From: Flavobacterium sp. Root901
GTDB taxonomy: Bacteria > Bacteroidota > Bacteroidia > Flavobacteriales > Flavobacteriaceae
Length of the DNA: 64,000 nucleotides
Reading direction: 5' to 3'
NCBI RefSeq assembly: GCF_001429765.1
Contig: NZ_LMJB01000009.1
Coordinates: 62,001-126,000, forward strand
Of this stretch, positions 7,741-15,625 are shown piece after piece. Every line of letters begins with the position of its first letter. Position 1 is the first letter of the stretch. The notes beneath the pieces are model-generated. The model worked only from the letters and a program-made list of their open reading frames with translations, was not told the DNA's origin and did no database searches. Position numbers and translations under genes: made by a program.

Positions 7741-8261
7741 TCCGCCACACCGAAACCATTTGCGAAAAAGGAATCTGTTACGGACAATCTGATGTAAATA
7801 TTGCTGCACCATTTGACGAAACTTTTAGTCGAATTATTTCAGAATTACCACCAGAAGCTTCCATTTTTTCAAGTCCGCTAAAACGCTGTTCTATTTTAGC
7901 AAAGCACATTCAGCAAAGTATAAAAACAATTTCTTCTGAGGAAGACGATCGTCTGAAAGAAATGAATTTTGGTGATTGGGAAATGAAAAACTGGAACGAA
8001 ATTCCGCCTGGAGAATTAAATTTGTGGATGGAAGATTTTGTAAATATACAAGTTTCAAACGGCGAATCATTTGTTGAGTTACATGACAGAGTTGGTCGTT
8101 TTTTATCTGAACATATTTCGGAAAAAGTAAAAGAACCAATTATTATTGTCACTCATGCCGGAGTCATCAGAAGTATACTTTGTCATCAATCTAAACTGCC
8201 GTTAAAAGAGGCTTTTCAAAATAAAATCGATTTTGGAGAAGTTATTAAAATCGAACTTTAA
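7725..8261 (+). CDS. cobC: Alpha-ribazole phosphatase CobC (histidine phosphatase family)
   Basis: CobC removes the 5'-phosphate from alpha-ribazole phosphate or from adenosylcobalamin phosphate. The phosphoglycerate-mutase-like active site is visible: LVRHTE (His8 as the phospho-acceptor), SSPLKRC (Arg54), EMNFGDWE (Glu79) and THAG (His144). The length of 178 residues matches stand-alone alpha-ribazole phosphatases. The ATG overlaps the end of cobS. Family members share their fold with general phosphatases, but the position at the end of the cob run supports the specific role. Confidence 0.9.
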   Translation: MEVYLVRHTETICEKGICYGQSDVNIAAPFDETFSRIISELPPEASIFSSPLKRCSILAKHIQQSIKTISSEEDDRLKEMNFGDWEMKNWNEIPPGELNLWMEDFVNIQVSNGESFVELHDRVGRFLSEHISEKVKEPIIIVTHAGVIRSILCHQSKLPLKEAFQNKIDFGEVIKIEL

Positions 8262-8302
8262 TTTTTGTTTTGTTCATAATTTACAGTAAAAAGTAAAACA
8301 AA

Positions 8303-8335
8303 TTTGAAAATTCAATATTTTTAACTTTATCTTTG
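8303..8335 (+). promoter_or_regulatory. Promoter of the riboswitch-btuB-btuG transcript
   Basis: TTTG (8303-8306) and TATCTTTG (8328-8335) are separated by 21 bases, a good match to the Bacteroidota primary sigma consensus. Transcription would start near 8342, just before the riboswitch. Confidence 0.75.
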
Positions 8336-8341
8336 CAGCAA

Positions 8342-8517
8342 ATTAAGGTTGTGTTTTATTTCAAAACACATTAAAAGGGAATCAAGTAAAATCTTGAGCT
8401 GTACCCGCAACTGTAAGCTTTGTTCTGAAAAGAATGCTTGTTGTAAACTACAAAACCACTGTTCGCCGCGGCGAATGGGAAGGTAAACAACAAGACGCGA
8501 GCCAGGAGACCTGCCTT
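8342..8517 (+). ncRNA. Cobalamin riboswitch
   Basis: This AdoCbl-sensing aptamer is recognised from its conserved core: AAGGGAATC, then GAGCTGTACCCGCAACTGTAA (the segment around 8396-8416), CCACTG (about 8456), GGGAAGG (about 8477) and the B12 box GCCAGGAGACCTGCC (8501-8515). It ends about 43 bases before the btuB ATG, so control is probably by sequestering the translation start or by termination before it. It would lower expression of the receptor and its partner when cobalamin is plentiful. An in-frame ATG at 8434 lies inside this RNA and should not be taken as the btuB start. Confidence 0.95.
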
Positions 8518-8559
8518 TATAACAAATATCGAGCTCTCGGGAAAAAGAGTGTAGAAATT

Positions 8560-10410
8560 ATGATTTTAAAAATACGATTTGCTTTTTTACTTTGTATGTT
8601 GTGCCAATTTATTTCGGCGCAGAGTGATTCTATTAAGCTAAAAGAAGTTATAGTTTCTGATGCAAATCTTAAAAAATATTCCAATTCGCAATCGGTTTTA
8701 AAGCTGACGGATTCTATTATCCAAAAAAATGAAGCTTTACTTACTGATCTTCTGAATTTTAATTCAACTATTTATTTTAAAGAATACGGTCGCGGAATGC
8801 TTTCTACAGTTTCTTTCCGCGGTACAACTTCTTCGCAGACAGCCGTCATCTGGAACGGAATTAATATTAATTCACAGATGAATGGAAGCACCGATTTTAA
8901 TACTATTTCGGGTTCAGACTATAATTCGATTAGTGTAAAAGCCGGCGGAGGAAGTGTTATTTACGGAAGCGGTGCAATTGGCGGAACGGTGCATTTAAAT
9001 AACGATTTGGTATTTAATAATCGTTTTGAGAATACTTTAAAACTTGATTACGGAAGTTTTAATACTATTGGAATAAATTATAAAACCAATATTTCTAACG
9101 AAAAATGGAGTACCCAAATTGGTTTTTCTAAAAATAGTTCTACCAACGACTATAAGTATTTAAACCGCTACACGTGGCGCGGCGAACAGCGCTGGAACCA
9201 AAATGGCCAGTACGATGTTATAACCATGAGTGCAGATGCAGGTTATAAAATTGATTCAAAAAATACTTTAAAACTTTACAGTCAGTTTTCAAATACAGAC
9301 AGAAATACTTCTTTGGTTGTTGAAACGGAAACGAAAAGCAAATATATAAATGGCTTTAATCGAAATTTACTGGAATACGACGGTGATTTCGGAAAATTTA
9401 AAACGAATTTCAAAACGGCTTATATCTTTGAAAATTATCAATATTTTGCAGATAATTCAAGCGACATATACATATACGGAAAGACTGAAAGTTTAATTAC
9501 AAAACTTGATTTGGGCTACACTCTGTTCAAATCGACACAAATAAACGGAATTTTAGATTACAACAGAACCAAAGGTTACGGAAGCAGTTTTGGCGATCAT
9601 GTCCGCGAAATCAGTTCGGCGGGATTATTAATCAAACAAGATTTTTCTGCAGACTGGAAAAATGAACTTGGGATTCGAAAAGAATTTACAAATAATTATA
9701 AATCACCGGTTTTGCTCTCTTTAGGATCTTCGTATCAGTTTAGCAGATTGTACAATTTTAAACTGAATTTATCCCGAAATTTCAGAATCCCGACTTATAA
9801 CGATTTGTATTGGGAAGAAGGCGGAAACCCGGATTTAAAACCGGAAAGTTCCTATCAGGCGGAAATTGGAAACGTTTTTACTTTCAAGAATATTTCGCTT
9901 ACGCAGACTTTTTACTATATCAAAATTAAAGATTTGCTGCAATGGGTTCCAGGAAAAAATGGCATTTGGAGTCCTACAAACAAAGACAATGTCAATAGTT
10001 ATGGTGCCGAAACTTTGTTAAGCTGGAGAAAACAATTCGGTAAAAACAATTTAAGTGCAAATGCTTCTTATGCTTACACCGCTTCAAAAGATCAAGCGAC
10101 TAAAAAGCAGTTGTTTTTTGTGCCTTATAATAAAATAACAGCTTCTGTCGCTTATTCCAGAAACAGAATTGCTGCTTATTATCAGTTTTTGTATAACGGC
10201 TTTGTGTACACAAGAGCCGATAATAATCCGGACGAAATAATAAACGATTATATGGTTTCAAATATCGGAATCGATTATGATTTTAAATTCTTAGACTCTT
10301 TCAAACTTGGTTTTCAGGTTTTAAACATCTTCAACAAAGATTATGAAAGTCTGGAAAACAGACCTATGCCGGGTCGCAATTTCAACATGTATTTAACTCT
10401 AAAATTTTAA
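8560..10410 (+). CDS. btuB: TonB-dependent vitamin B12 receptor BtuB
   Basis: This is a 616-residue outer-membrane receptor with a signal peptide ending near FISAQS. The plug domain follows (ALLTDLLNFNSTIYFKEYG, TVSFRGTTSSQTAVIWNGI, GGSVIYGSGAIGG), then a 22-strand barrel ending in an aromatic terminal strand (NMYLTLKF). The start at 8560 places a standard signal peptide first; an upstream in-frame ATG would read 42 codons of riboswitch. It takes up corrinoids with energy from TonB/ExbBD, which are not encoded here. The riboswitch directly upstream and the adjacent cob and btu genes make the B12 assignment strong. Confidence 0.93.
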   Translation: MILKIRFAFLLCMLCQFISAQSDSIKLKEVIVSDANLKKYSNSQSVLKLTDSIIQKNEALLTDLLNFNSTIYFKEYGRGMLSTVSFRGTTSSQTAVIWNGININSQMNGSTDFNTISGSDYNSISVKAGGGSVIYGSGAIGGTVHLNNDLVFNNRFENTLKLDYGSFNTIGINYKTNISNEKWSTQIGFSKNSSTNDYKYLNRYTWRGEQRWNQNGQYDVITMSADAGYKIDSKNTLKLYSQFSNTDRNTSLVVETETKSKYINGFNRNLLEYDGDFGKFKTNFKTAYIFENYQYFADNSSDIYIYGKTESLITKLDLGYTLFKSTQINGILDYNRTKGYGSSFGDHVREISSAGLLIKQDFSADWKNELGIRKEFTNNYKSPVLLSLGSSYQFSRLYNFKLNLSRNFRIPTYNDLYWEEGGNPDLKPESSYQAEIGNVFTFKNISLTQTFYYIKIKDLLQWVPGKNGIWSPTNKDNVNSYGAETLLSWRKQFGKNNLSANASYAYTASKDQATKKQLFFVPYNKITASVAYSRNRIAAYYQFLYNGFVYTRADNNPDEIINDYMVSNIGIDYDFKFLDSFKLGFQVLNIFNKDYESLENRPMPGRNFNMYLTLKF

Positions 10411-10415
10411 TATTT

Positions 10416-11456
10416 ATGAAACTTAGTAAATTACTTTTAATAGCGCTTAGCGTTTCGTTATTCGTTTCTTGTTCAAACGATGACGATAATGATTCAAAAG
10501 GGCAATACGAAAACGGATTTTTTATTTTAAATGAAGGAAGTGCTGATGTTGGAAGTGTTTCTTTTTCAAGCAATGATTTTAGCGCATTTACAAAAGATGC
10601 GTATACTACAGCAAATGGAAATGATTTGGTTGGAAAATATCTTCAAAATATCTTTTTTGACGGAGACAGAGCATATATTATTGCTGGTGGTTCAAATGTT
10701 ATAAATGTTGTAAACAGATATACTTTTAAACTTATCGCGAAAATCGACAGCGGACTTGCTAATCCAAGATATGGTGTTGTAAAAGATGGTAAAGCTTATG
10801 TAACTAATGCTAATACTTATTTTTCAGCAAAAAATCCAAATGGAAATACTGATGATTATGTTGCTGTAATAAATTTAGCTACTAATACATTTGAATCTAA
10901 AATCAATTTGAATGCAACAGCAAACAGACTGGTAGAAAACAATGGTAAATTATATATCACAGAACCGTATAATAATGATAAATTATTAGTAGTAAATATT
11001 GCAACTAAAGCTTTAGAAGCACCTATAACAATTGGTTCAAGTGCAGATTCTATTGAAGAAGATAACGGAACTTTATATATTTTAAGAGGTCCTTACGGAG
11101 ACAGAAGTGAAATTGTAAAAGTGAAATTAGCTGATAAATCTGTTTCTAAAATTACATTTCCGGAATCATTGGACGGAGCTGGTTTCTTAGATATCTATCA
11201 AAATAAAATTTATTATACAGTAGGAAATTCAGTTTATTCTATCGCTGAATCTGCGACTGAGGCTTCAACAACTGCAATTTTAACAGCTAATTTGGGTTAT
11301 TTATACGGATTTGCTGTGAACAACAATCATATTTATTTAGCAGACAGCGGCGATTATAAAGCTGACAGCAAAGCATACATTTACAGTTTAACTGGAAGTT
11401 TGCAAAAAGAATTAACTGTTGGAGTAGGTCCAAACGGTTTTTACTTTAATGATTAA
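10416..11456 (+). CDS. Surface beta-propeller lipoprotein, DUF5074/YncE-like, BtuG candidate
   Basis: This 346-residue lipoprotein has its lipobox at VSCSNDDDND (Cys19). The acidic run right after the Cys resembles the Bacteroidota lipoprotein surface-export signal, so it is probably on the cell surface. The rest consists of repeated four-strand blades of about 40-45 residues (patterns such as GKAYVTNANTY, GKLYITEPYNN, GTLYILRGPYG, NHIYLADSGDY), giving a seven-bladed-propeller look. It starts five bases after btuB and shares its riboswitch. In gut Bacteroides a surface propeller lipoprotein next to BtuB, BtuG, binds B12 very tightly; this gene fits that role by fold and position. Function here is inference. 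Confidence 0.8.
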   Translation: MKLSKLLLIALSVSLFVSCSNDDDNDSKGQYENGFFILNEGSADVGSVSFSSNDFSAFTKDAYTTANGNDLVGKYLQNIFFDGDRAYIIAGGSNVINVVNRYTFKLIAKIDSGLANPRYGVVKDGKAYVTNANTYFSAKNPNGNTDDYVAVINLATNTFESKINLNATANRLVENNGKLYITEPYNNDKLLVVNIATKALEAPITIGSSADSIEEDNGTLYILRGPYGDRSEIVKVKLADKSVSKITFPESLDGAGFLDIYQNKIYYTVGNSVYSIAESATEASTTAILTANLGYLYGFAVNNNHIYLADSGDYKADSKAYIYSLTGSLQKELTVGVGPNGFYFND

Positions 11457-11500
11457 TTCATTTTTAGAATTAGAATTAGTTTATGTTTTTGGAAAAAAAA

Positions 11501-11528
11501 AGGCTTTCATATGAAAGCCTCTTTTTTT
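11501..11528. terminator. Bidirectional terminator between btuG-like and S41 peptidase genes
   Basis: A perfect 20-base palindrome (11501-11520) is flanked by an A run on the left and a T run on the right. It lies between convergent genes, so it can end both transcripts. Confidence 0.9.
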
Positions 11529-11530
11529 TA

Positions 11531-13003
11531 TTATCTCAATGTTCTCAGAAACTCTTTTGGAGCACTTTCCAGATACATTTCATTTCGCAATCCGTTGATT
11601 TTTTTAGAATCGCTGATGTATGGTAAAACAGCACTGTGATCATTTTGGATTTTCTTGGCGGCATTACCCGTTATTTTTGATATAGCAAGATTCAATAAAG
11701 GCTCAGAAGGATCACCTAAAACACCATAATTGCTGATATATTCGTACTGAACATAAGTTGGAACCAAGCCTTGTGTATAATCTCCAAAATCTGCGGCATT
11801 TGTAATTTTGAAAACCAAAGGCTGCATGGCGTATTTATGATTTGGATTGACATTTGTTTTAGTCAAAGTTGGCGAATCGTAAACCGTAAATGATCCTACG
11901 TTTTTACCTATAGTCGTTTCGCCAATCTGTACTACATTAATATACGGTTTTAAACCGTTTATAACTAATTCACTTGCCGATGCAGTATTTGAAGTTGTAA
12001 TAATATAAACCGTTGTCAGTTTTAAGCTATTGACCGCATTTCCGTCAAAATTACTAACAAACCTTTCATTCAAAAGTTCCAAATCATCAGAAGTCATTCC
12101 TGCCATTTGTTTGAAATTATATTGTCTTTTAGAAAATATTTCTCCTTCAAACTGGCCTGTAATCATACTTGCCAAACGTGTGGAAGAACGTACAGAACCT
12201 CCTCCATTATATCTTAAATCTAAAACAAAATCTGTAATTCCCTGCGCTTTCAATTCTCCAAAAGCCTGATTTAGTCTCGCATCATAATCTGAATAAAAAC
12301 CGTTATACATTAAATATCCTATTTTATGACTTCCGGAAGTAATAACTTTATTAAGTAAAATTGGGTTTTCTTCTAAGGTCGTTTTAGTTAAAGCTACAGA
12401 TTTTCCATTTAACGTAAATGAAGAACCATTATAGTCAGCAAAGTTTAAAGTATAATTATCTCCGCTTAATAATAAGGACTGGTAATTGGAAACCGTCAAT
12501 TTTGTTCCGTTTACGGCAGTAAATAAATCTCCACGTTTTATAGCTTTATTCGAAGCATCAGAATTTGGAATAATATAACGAACATACCCCACTAAATCGT
12601 TCGAGCCTTCTGCAACTCGGGTAAGTTTAAAATCAACTCCGTTATTTTTTGTAATTCCGTTAAGTTCTTGCTCTAAAACCGTATAATCGTCAACAATCCA
12701 GCTAAAACGATCAATTGCATTACTCGGATATTTGCTGATTGGCTTGTTTAATAAGTCCTGAAACAGATCTTCGGGTTTAGAATATCCGGATAAAAAAGAA
12801 TTTAATTCATCCTGCGAACTAAAACGATCATCGGCTAAATTAGGCACATCTGCCTGCCATAGATAAACTTCATTTAGCCCTTTCCAAATAAAATCATTCA
12901 CTTGTAATTTTGCAGGAGACCTTACATCATCCTCATCTTCACAAGATTGCAGGGCAAATGCGAATACAAATAAAAACAGTATCGATTTTAAAATTGGTTT
13001 CAT
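11531..13003 (-). CDS. S41-family C-terminal processing peptidase, lipoprotein
   Basis: This 490-residue serine protease has a lipoprotein signal ending LQSCEDEDD (Cys21), whose acidic residues suggest surface export. A PDZ-like region spans about residues 110-200 (IKRGDLFTAVNGTKL at 155-169). The peptidase core follows: DLRYNGGG (262-269), the nucleophile in TASASE (Ser344) and Lys367 in TIGKNVG, which form the Ser/Lys dyad of the Tsp/CtpA fold. Substrates are unknown. It is divergent from the ECF sigma operon with a 160-base gap, so regulation by that sigma factor is possible but not shown. Confidence 0.9.
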   Translation of the reverse strand: MKPILKSILFLFVFAFALQSCEDEDDVRSPAKLQVNDFIWKGLNEVYLWQADVPNLADDRFSSQDELNSFLSGYSKPEDLFQDLLNKPISKYPSNAIDRFSWIVDDYTVLEQELNGITKNNGVDFKLTRVAEGSNDLVGYVRYIIPNSDASNKAIKRGDLFTAVNGTKLTVSNYQSLLLSGDNYTLNFADYNGSSFTLNGKSVALTKTTLEENPILLNKVITSGSHKIGYLMYNGFYSDYDARLNQAFGELKAQGITDFVLDLRYNGGGSVRSSTRLASMITGQFEGEIFSKRQYNFKQMAGMTSDDLELLNERFVSNFDGNAVNSLKLTTVYIITTSNTASASELVINGLKPYINVVQIGETTIGKNVGSFTVYDSPTLTKTNVNPNHKYAMQPLVFKITNAADFGDYTQGLVPTYVQYEYISNYGVLGDPSEPLLNLAISKITGNAAKKIQNDHSAVLPYISDSKKINGLRNEMYLESAPKEFLRTLR

Positions 13004-13165
13004 AGAATTTAGGTTTCGGTGTATTGGTAATAGTATTAACGTAAAAATACTACCTTTAGTTTTAAGTAGTATTCTTTTTATCTAAAAAAAATTTACATAA
13101 TTCTTGTAACAAAAATAATTGTGCCTCGTCTTGACTATATAAGCTAACGAATAACCTTTTAATTT

Positions 13166-13675
13166 ATGAACCAAAATGTGTTTATAGAATTAGTTAATCC
13201 TTTCAAAGACAAAGTTTTTCGTCTGGCAAAACGATTGCTCACCAGTACTGAAGAAGCAGAAGATGCTACTCAGGAAGTAATGGTAAAATTATGGAATAAA
13301 AAAGAAAACCTGGGCACTTATAACAGCGTAGAAGCACTGGCAATGACAATGACAAAAAATTATTGTTTAGATCAGCTGAAATCTAAAAGAGCCGGAAATC
13401 TGCAGATTGTCCATAATAATTTTACAGATCGTGAGCCGCAGTTAGACCGACAGCTTGAGGATGCAGATAGCTTAAAATGGGTTGAAAAAATTATAGATCA
13501 GCTGCCGGAACAGCTTCAAATATTAATTCAGCTCCGGGATGTTGAACAATATGAATTTGAAGAAATTGCCAAAATAGTGAATATGAATGAAACAGCAATT
13601 CGGGTAGCACTTTCGAGAGCAAGAAAAAAAATAAGAGAATCAATGGTAAATGCACACAGTTATGGAATTAAATAA
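13166..13675 (+). CDS. ECF-type RNA polymerase sigma-70 factor
   Basis: This is a 169-residue sigma factor with only regions 2 and 4. Region 2 contains FRLAKRLLTSTEEAEDATQEVMVKLW (residues about 16-41), the core-binding and -10 recognition helices. Region 4 contains LPEQLQILIQLRDVEQYEFEEIAKIVNMNETAIRVALSRARKKIRE, a helix-turn-helix for -35 recognition. It overlaps the next gene by 14 bases, the classic arrangement of a sigma factor with its regulator. No Bacteroidota primary promoter consensus is evident just upstream, which would be compatible with autoregulation. Confidence 0.93.
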   Translation: MNQNVFIELVNPFKDKVFRLAKRLLTSTEEAEDATQEVMVKLWNKKENLGTYNSVEALAMTMTKNYCLDQLKSKRAGNLQIVHNNFTDREPQLDRQLEDADSLKWVEKIIDQLPEQLQILIQLRDVEQYEFEEIAKIVNMNETAIRVALSRARKKIRESMVNAHSYGIK

Positions 13676-14123
13676 AATAGAAAATATATTAGAAAAATAC
13701 TTTCAGGGAGAAACCACTATTGCAGAAGAAAATCAATTAAAACAATATTTTTCTTCACCGGATGTTGCGCAGCATTTGGAGCAGTACAAACCAATTTTTG
13801 GTTATTTCTCTCAGGTAAAACAAGAAAAATCAACGCAGGAAATACCACTAAAAACTAAAAAACGAAACGTGGCGTGGTTATCGATTGCAGCATCAGTTGT
13901 TGTTTTACTAGGAATTGGAACCTATTTATTTGTAAGCGAAAAAAATGCAGCCCCGGCGGTTGCAGCGCAGTCAGAATTAGGAACCTATGACGATCCTCAA
14001 GAAGCTCTTGCAGCAACGCAAAAAGCTTTGGCACTATTGTCAAACAATGTTAATGTAGGTATTGAAAGTGTACAGTATATTAACGAATATGAACAATCGA
14101 AAAACAAAATTTTTAAACAGTAA
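13662..14123 (+). CDS. Membrane-anchored anti-sigma-like protein
   Basis: This 153-residue protein has a cytoplasmic helical N-terminus (MELNKIENILEKYFQGET), one transmembrane segment (about residues 73-93, AWLSIAASVVVLLGIGTYLF) and a short periplasmic tail. This topology, the 14-base overlap with the ECF sigma gene and the operon position suggest an anti-sigma factor, though no canonical zinc anti-sigma motif is present. The start at 13662 is chosen over the ATG at 13650 because the sequence EL(N)KIE...EKYF is how such Flavobacterium proteins usually begin. The function is inference. Confidence 0.7.
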   Translation: MELNKIENILEKYFQGETTIAEENQLKQYFSSPDVAQHLEQYKPIFGYFSQVKQEKSTQEIPLKTKKRNVAWLSIAASVVVLLGIGTYLFVSEKNAAPAVAAQSELGTYDDPQEALAATQKALALLSNNVNVGIESVQYINEYEQSKNKIFKQ

Positions 14124-14139
14124 TTAAAATCCAGTCAAA

Positions 14140-14664
14140 ATGAAAAATTTCATCATAACTCTAGTATTCGCATTTGTTACACAAGCTTTTTATGCACAAA
14201 GTGCATTTGACAAATTTGATGGTCAGGACGATGTGACATCAGTAATTGTAAACAAAAAAATGTTTGACTTAATGAGTAAAGTAAAAGTTGATGCTTCTGA
14301 CAAAGAAACACAACAATACATTAGTCTGATCAAAAAATTAGATTATTTAAAAGTGTTTACAACTAAAAATCCTAAAATCGAAGCCGACATGAAAGCTTCT
14401 GCAGATAAATACATAAAATCTGCCGGTTTAGAAGAATTAATGCGTATAAATGACAGCGGTAAAAATGTCAAAATAATGGTAAAATCCGGTGCAAGCGATA
14501 CACAAATTAAAGAATTGTTAATGTTTGTTGACGGCGCAAAAAATGACGAAACTGTTTTATTGTCGCTTACCGGTAATTTCGATTTAAATGAAATCTCTGT
14601 CCTTACCGACAAAATGCAGCTTCCTGGCGGAACTGATTTAAAAAAGGCTTCTAAAAAACGATAA
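14140..14664 (+). CDS. DUF4252 protein with signal peptide (first copy)
   Basis: This 174-residue exported protein has a Sec signal ending near FYAQSA. The mature part matches the DUF4252 pattern (DDVTSVIVNKKMFDLM, then YISLIKKLDYLKVFTT, and a C-terminal ISVLTDKM). DUF4252 has no assigned activity that I know of. It is the third gene of the sigma-factor operon, 16 bases after the anti-sigma-like gene, and is followed two bases later by a second DUF4252 gene. The mature protein is predicted to be periplasmic. Confidence 0.85.
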   Translation: MKNFIITLVFAFVTQAFYAQSAFDKFDGQDDVTSVIVNKKMFDLMSKVKVDASDKETQQYISLIKKLDYLKVFTTKNPKIEADMKASADKYIKSAGLEELMRINDSGKNVKIMVKSGASDTQIKELLMFVDGAKNDETVLLSLTGNFDLNEISVLTDKMQLPGGTDLKKASKKR

Positions 14665-14666
14665 TC

Positions 14667-15203
14667 ATGAAAATCAGTTTTTTCACCACAGCCATTTTAG
14701 CATTACTAACTTTTGTAAGTTGCAGTTCTGAACCTTCACTACAAAAATATTTTGTAGAGCACACAGATAAAAAAGACTTTATCGCAGTTGATGTTTCGCC
14801 TAGTATTTTAAACCTGAACGAAACTAAATTATCTGCAGCGCAAAAAGAAGCTATAAACTCATTTGACAAAATGAACATCTTAGCTTTTAAAGCGAATGAC
14901 AAAAATCAGGCAGAATTTGAATTGGAAAGAAACAAGGTCAAAGCGATATTAAAAGATCCTAAATATCAGGAATTGATGAAGGTTGGCTCAGGAAAAGACG
15001 GCGCATCAATAAGTTATGTCGGCTCTGATGATAACATCAAAGAATTCATTGTTTTTGCAAACAGAAAAGAAAATGGTTTTGCTGTCGTTCGTGTTTTAGG
15101 AAACAATATGAACCCTAACCATATTATGACTTTAATGTCGGTTTTAAAAGAATCAAAAATTGACATGGAACAATTAAAACCTTTGCAGCAGCTGGTTAAA
15201 TAA
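14667..15203 (+). CDS. DUF4252-like lipoprotein (second copy)
   Basis: This 178-residue lipoprotein has its lipobox at FVSCSSE (Cys19) and no acidic run after it, so it is probably retained in the periplasm. It shares the domain plan of the preceding gene (DISVSPSILNLN-type start, a FDKMNILAFKAND segment, a C-terminal HIMTLMSVLKES). The pair seems to be an ancient tandem duplication in which one copy became lipid-anchored. It is the last gene of the sigma operon. Its function is unknown. Confidence 0.82.
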   Translation: MKISFFTTAILALLTFVSCSSEPSLQKYFVEHTDKKDFIAVDVSPSILNLNETKLSAAQKEAINSFDKMNILAFKANDKNQAEFELERNKVKAILKDPKYQELMKVGSGKDGASISYVGSDDNIKEFIVFANRKENGFAVVRVLGNNMNPNHIMTLMSVLKESKIDMEQLKPLQQLVK

Positions 15204-15223
15204 TTAGAATTTTACTTTAAAAT

Positions 15224-15253
15224 AAAAAAACTCCTTAATTGGGGCTTTTTTTT
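15224..15253 (+). terminator. Probable terminator of the sigma/DUF4252 operon
   Basis: A weak CTCC/GGGG stem flanked by A7 and T8 runs lies 20 bases past the last stop. The short stem keeps confidence moderate. Confidence 0.5.
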
Positions 15254-15272
15254 ATTTATTGAGAATACGATG

Positions 15273-15530
15273 TGTAGACGCACTGCAGTGCGTCTCTATG
15301 GAAAATTGGCATGAATAATGCTTGGTTCTACAAAAAAACACAAAGCATATTGTAAAGACGCATAACTGTGCGTCTTATGCGCAAAGCAAATAGACAATGT
15401 AAACTTTAAGACGATACTAAGAGACACACTGCGGTGCGTCTCTACGGAAAATTGGAATGAATATAATTTGAGTTTAACAACCCAATTACACAACGCATAT
15501 CGTAGAGACGCACAGCTGTGCGTCTTATGC
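15273..15530. repeat. Two tandem palindrome-flanked repeat units
   Basis: Four related 20-base palindromes built on AGACGCAC...GTGCGTCT occur at 15276-15295, 15356-15375, about 15421-15442 and 15506-15525. They form two units spaced about 148 bases apart. In each unit the first palindrome is followed by GGAAAATTGG and the second by TATGCGCAA. This resembles a REP/MITE-like intergenic element present in two tandem copies. The remaining bases in this 422-base gap hold no gene I can support. Confidence 0.85.
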
Positions 15531-15579
15531 GCAACAAATATCTAACAAGAATAAGCTTAAAAACCAATTCAAAATAAAA

Positions 15580-15606
15580 AAGCTCCAATAAAATTGGAGC
15601 TTTTCT
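15580..15606. terminator. Terminator downstream of carB
   Basis: AAGCTCCAAT/ATTGGAGCTT arms with a three-base loop lie 20 bases past the carB stop, with A and T runs on either side. It would stop carB transcription on the minus strand. Confidence 0.85.
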
Positions 15607-15625
15607 TTTATAATAGAATCTGAGC

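Noticed and set aside
8434..8559. N-terminal extension of btuB (42 codons in frame)
   Set aside because: It translates the cobalamin riboswitch; the ATG at 8560 begins a normal signal peptide.
15296..15493. 65-codon reading frame on the minus strand
   Set aside because: It lies wholly within the palindromic repeat cluster and has no recognisable protein features.
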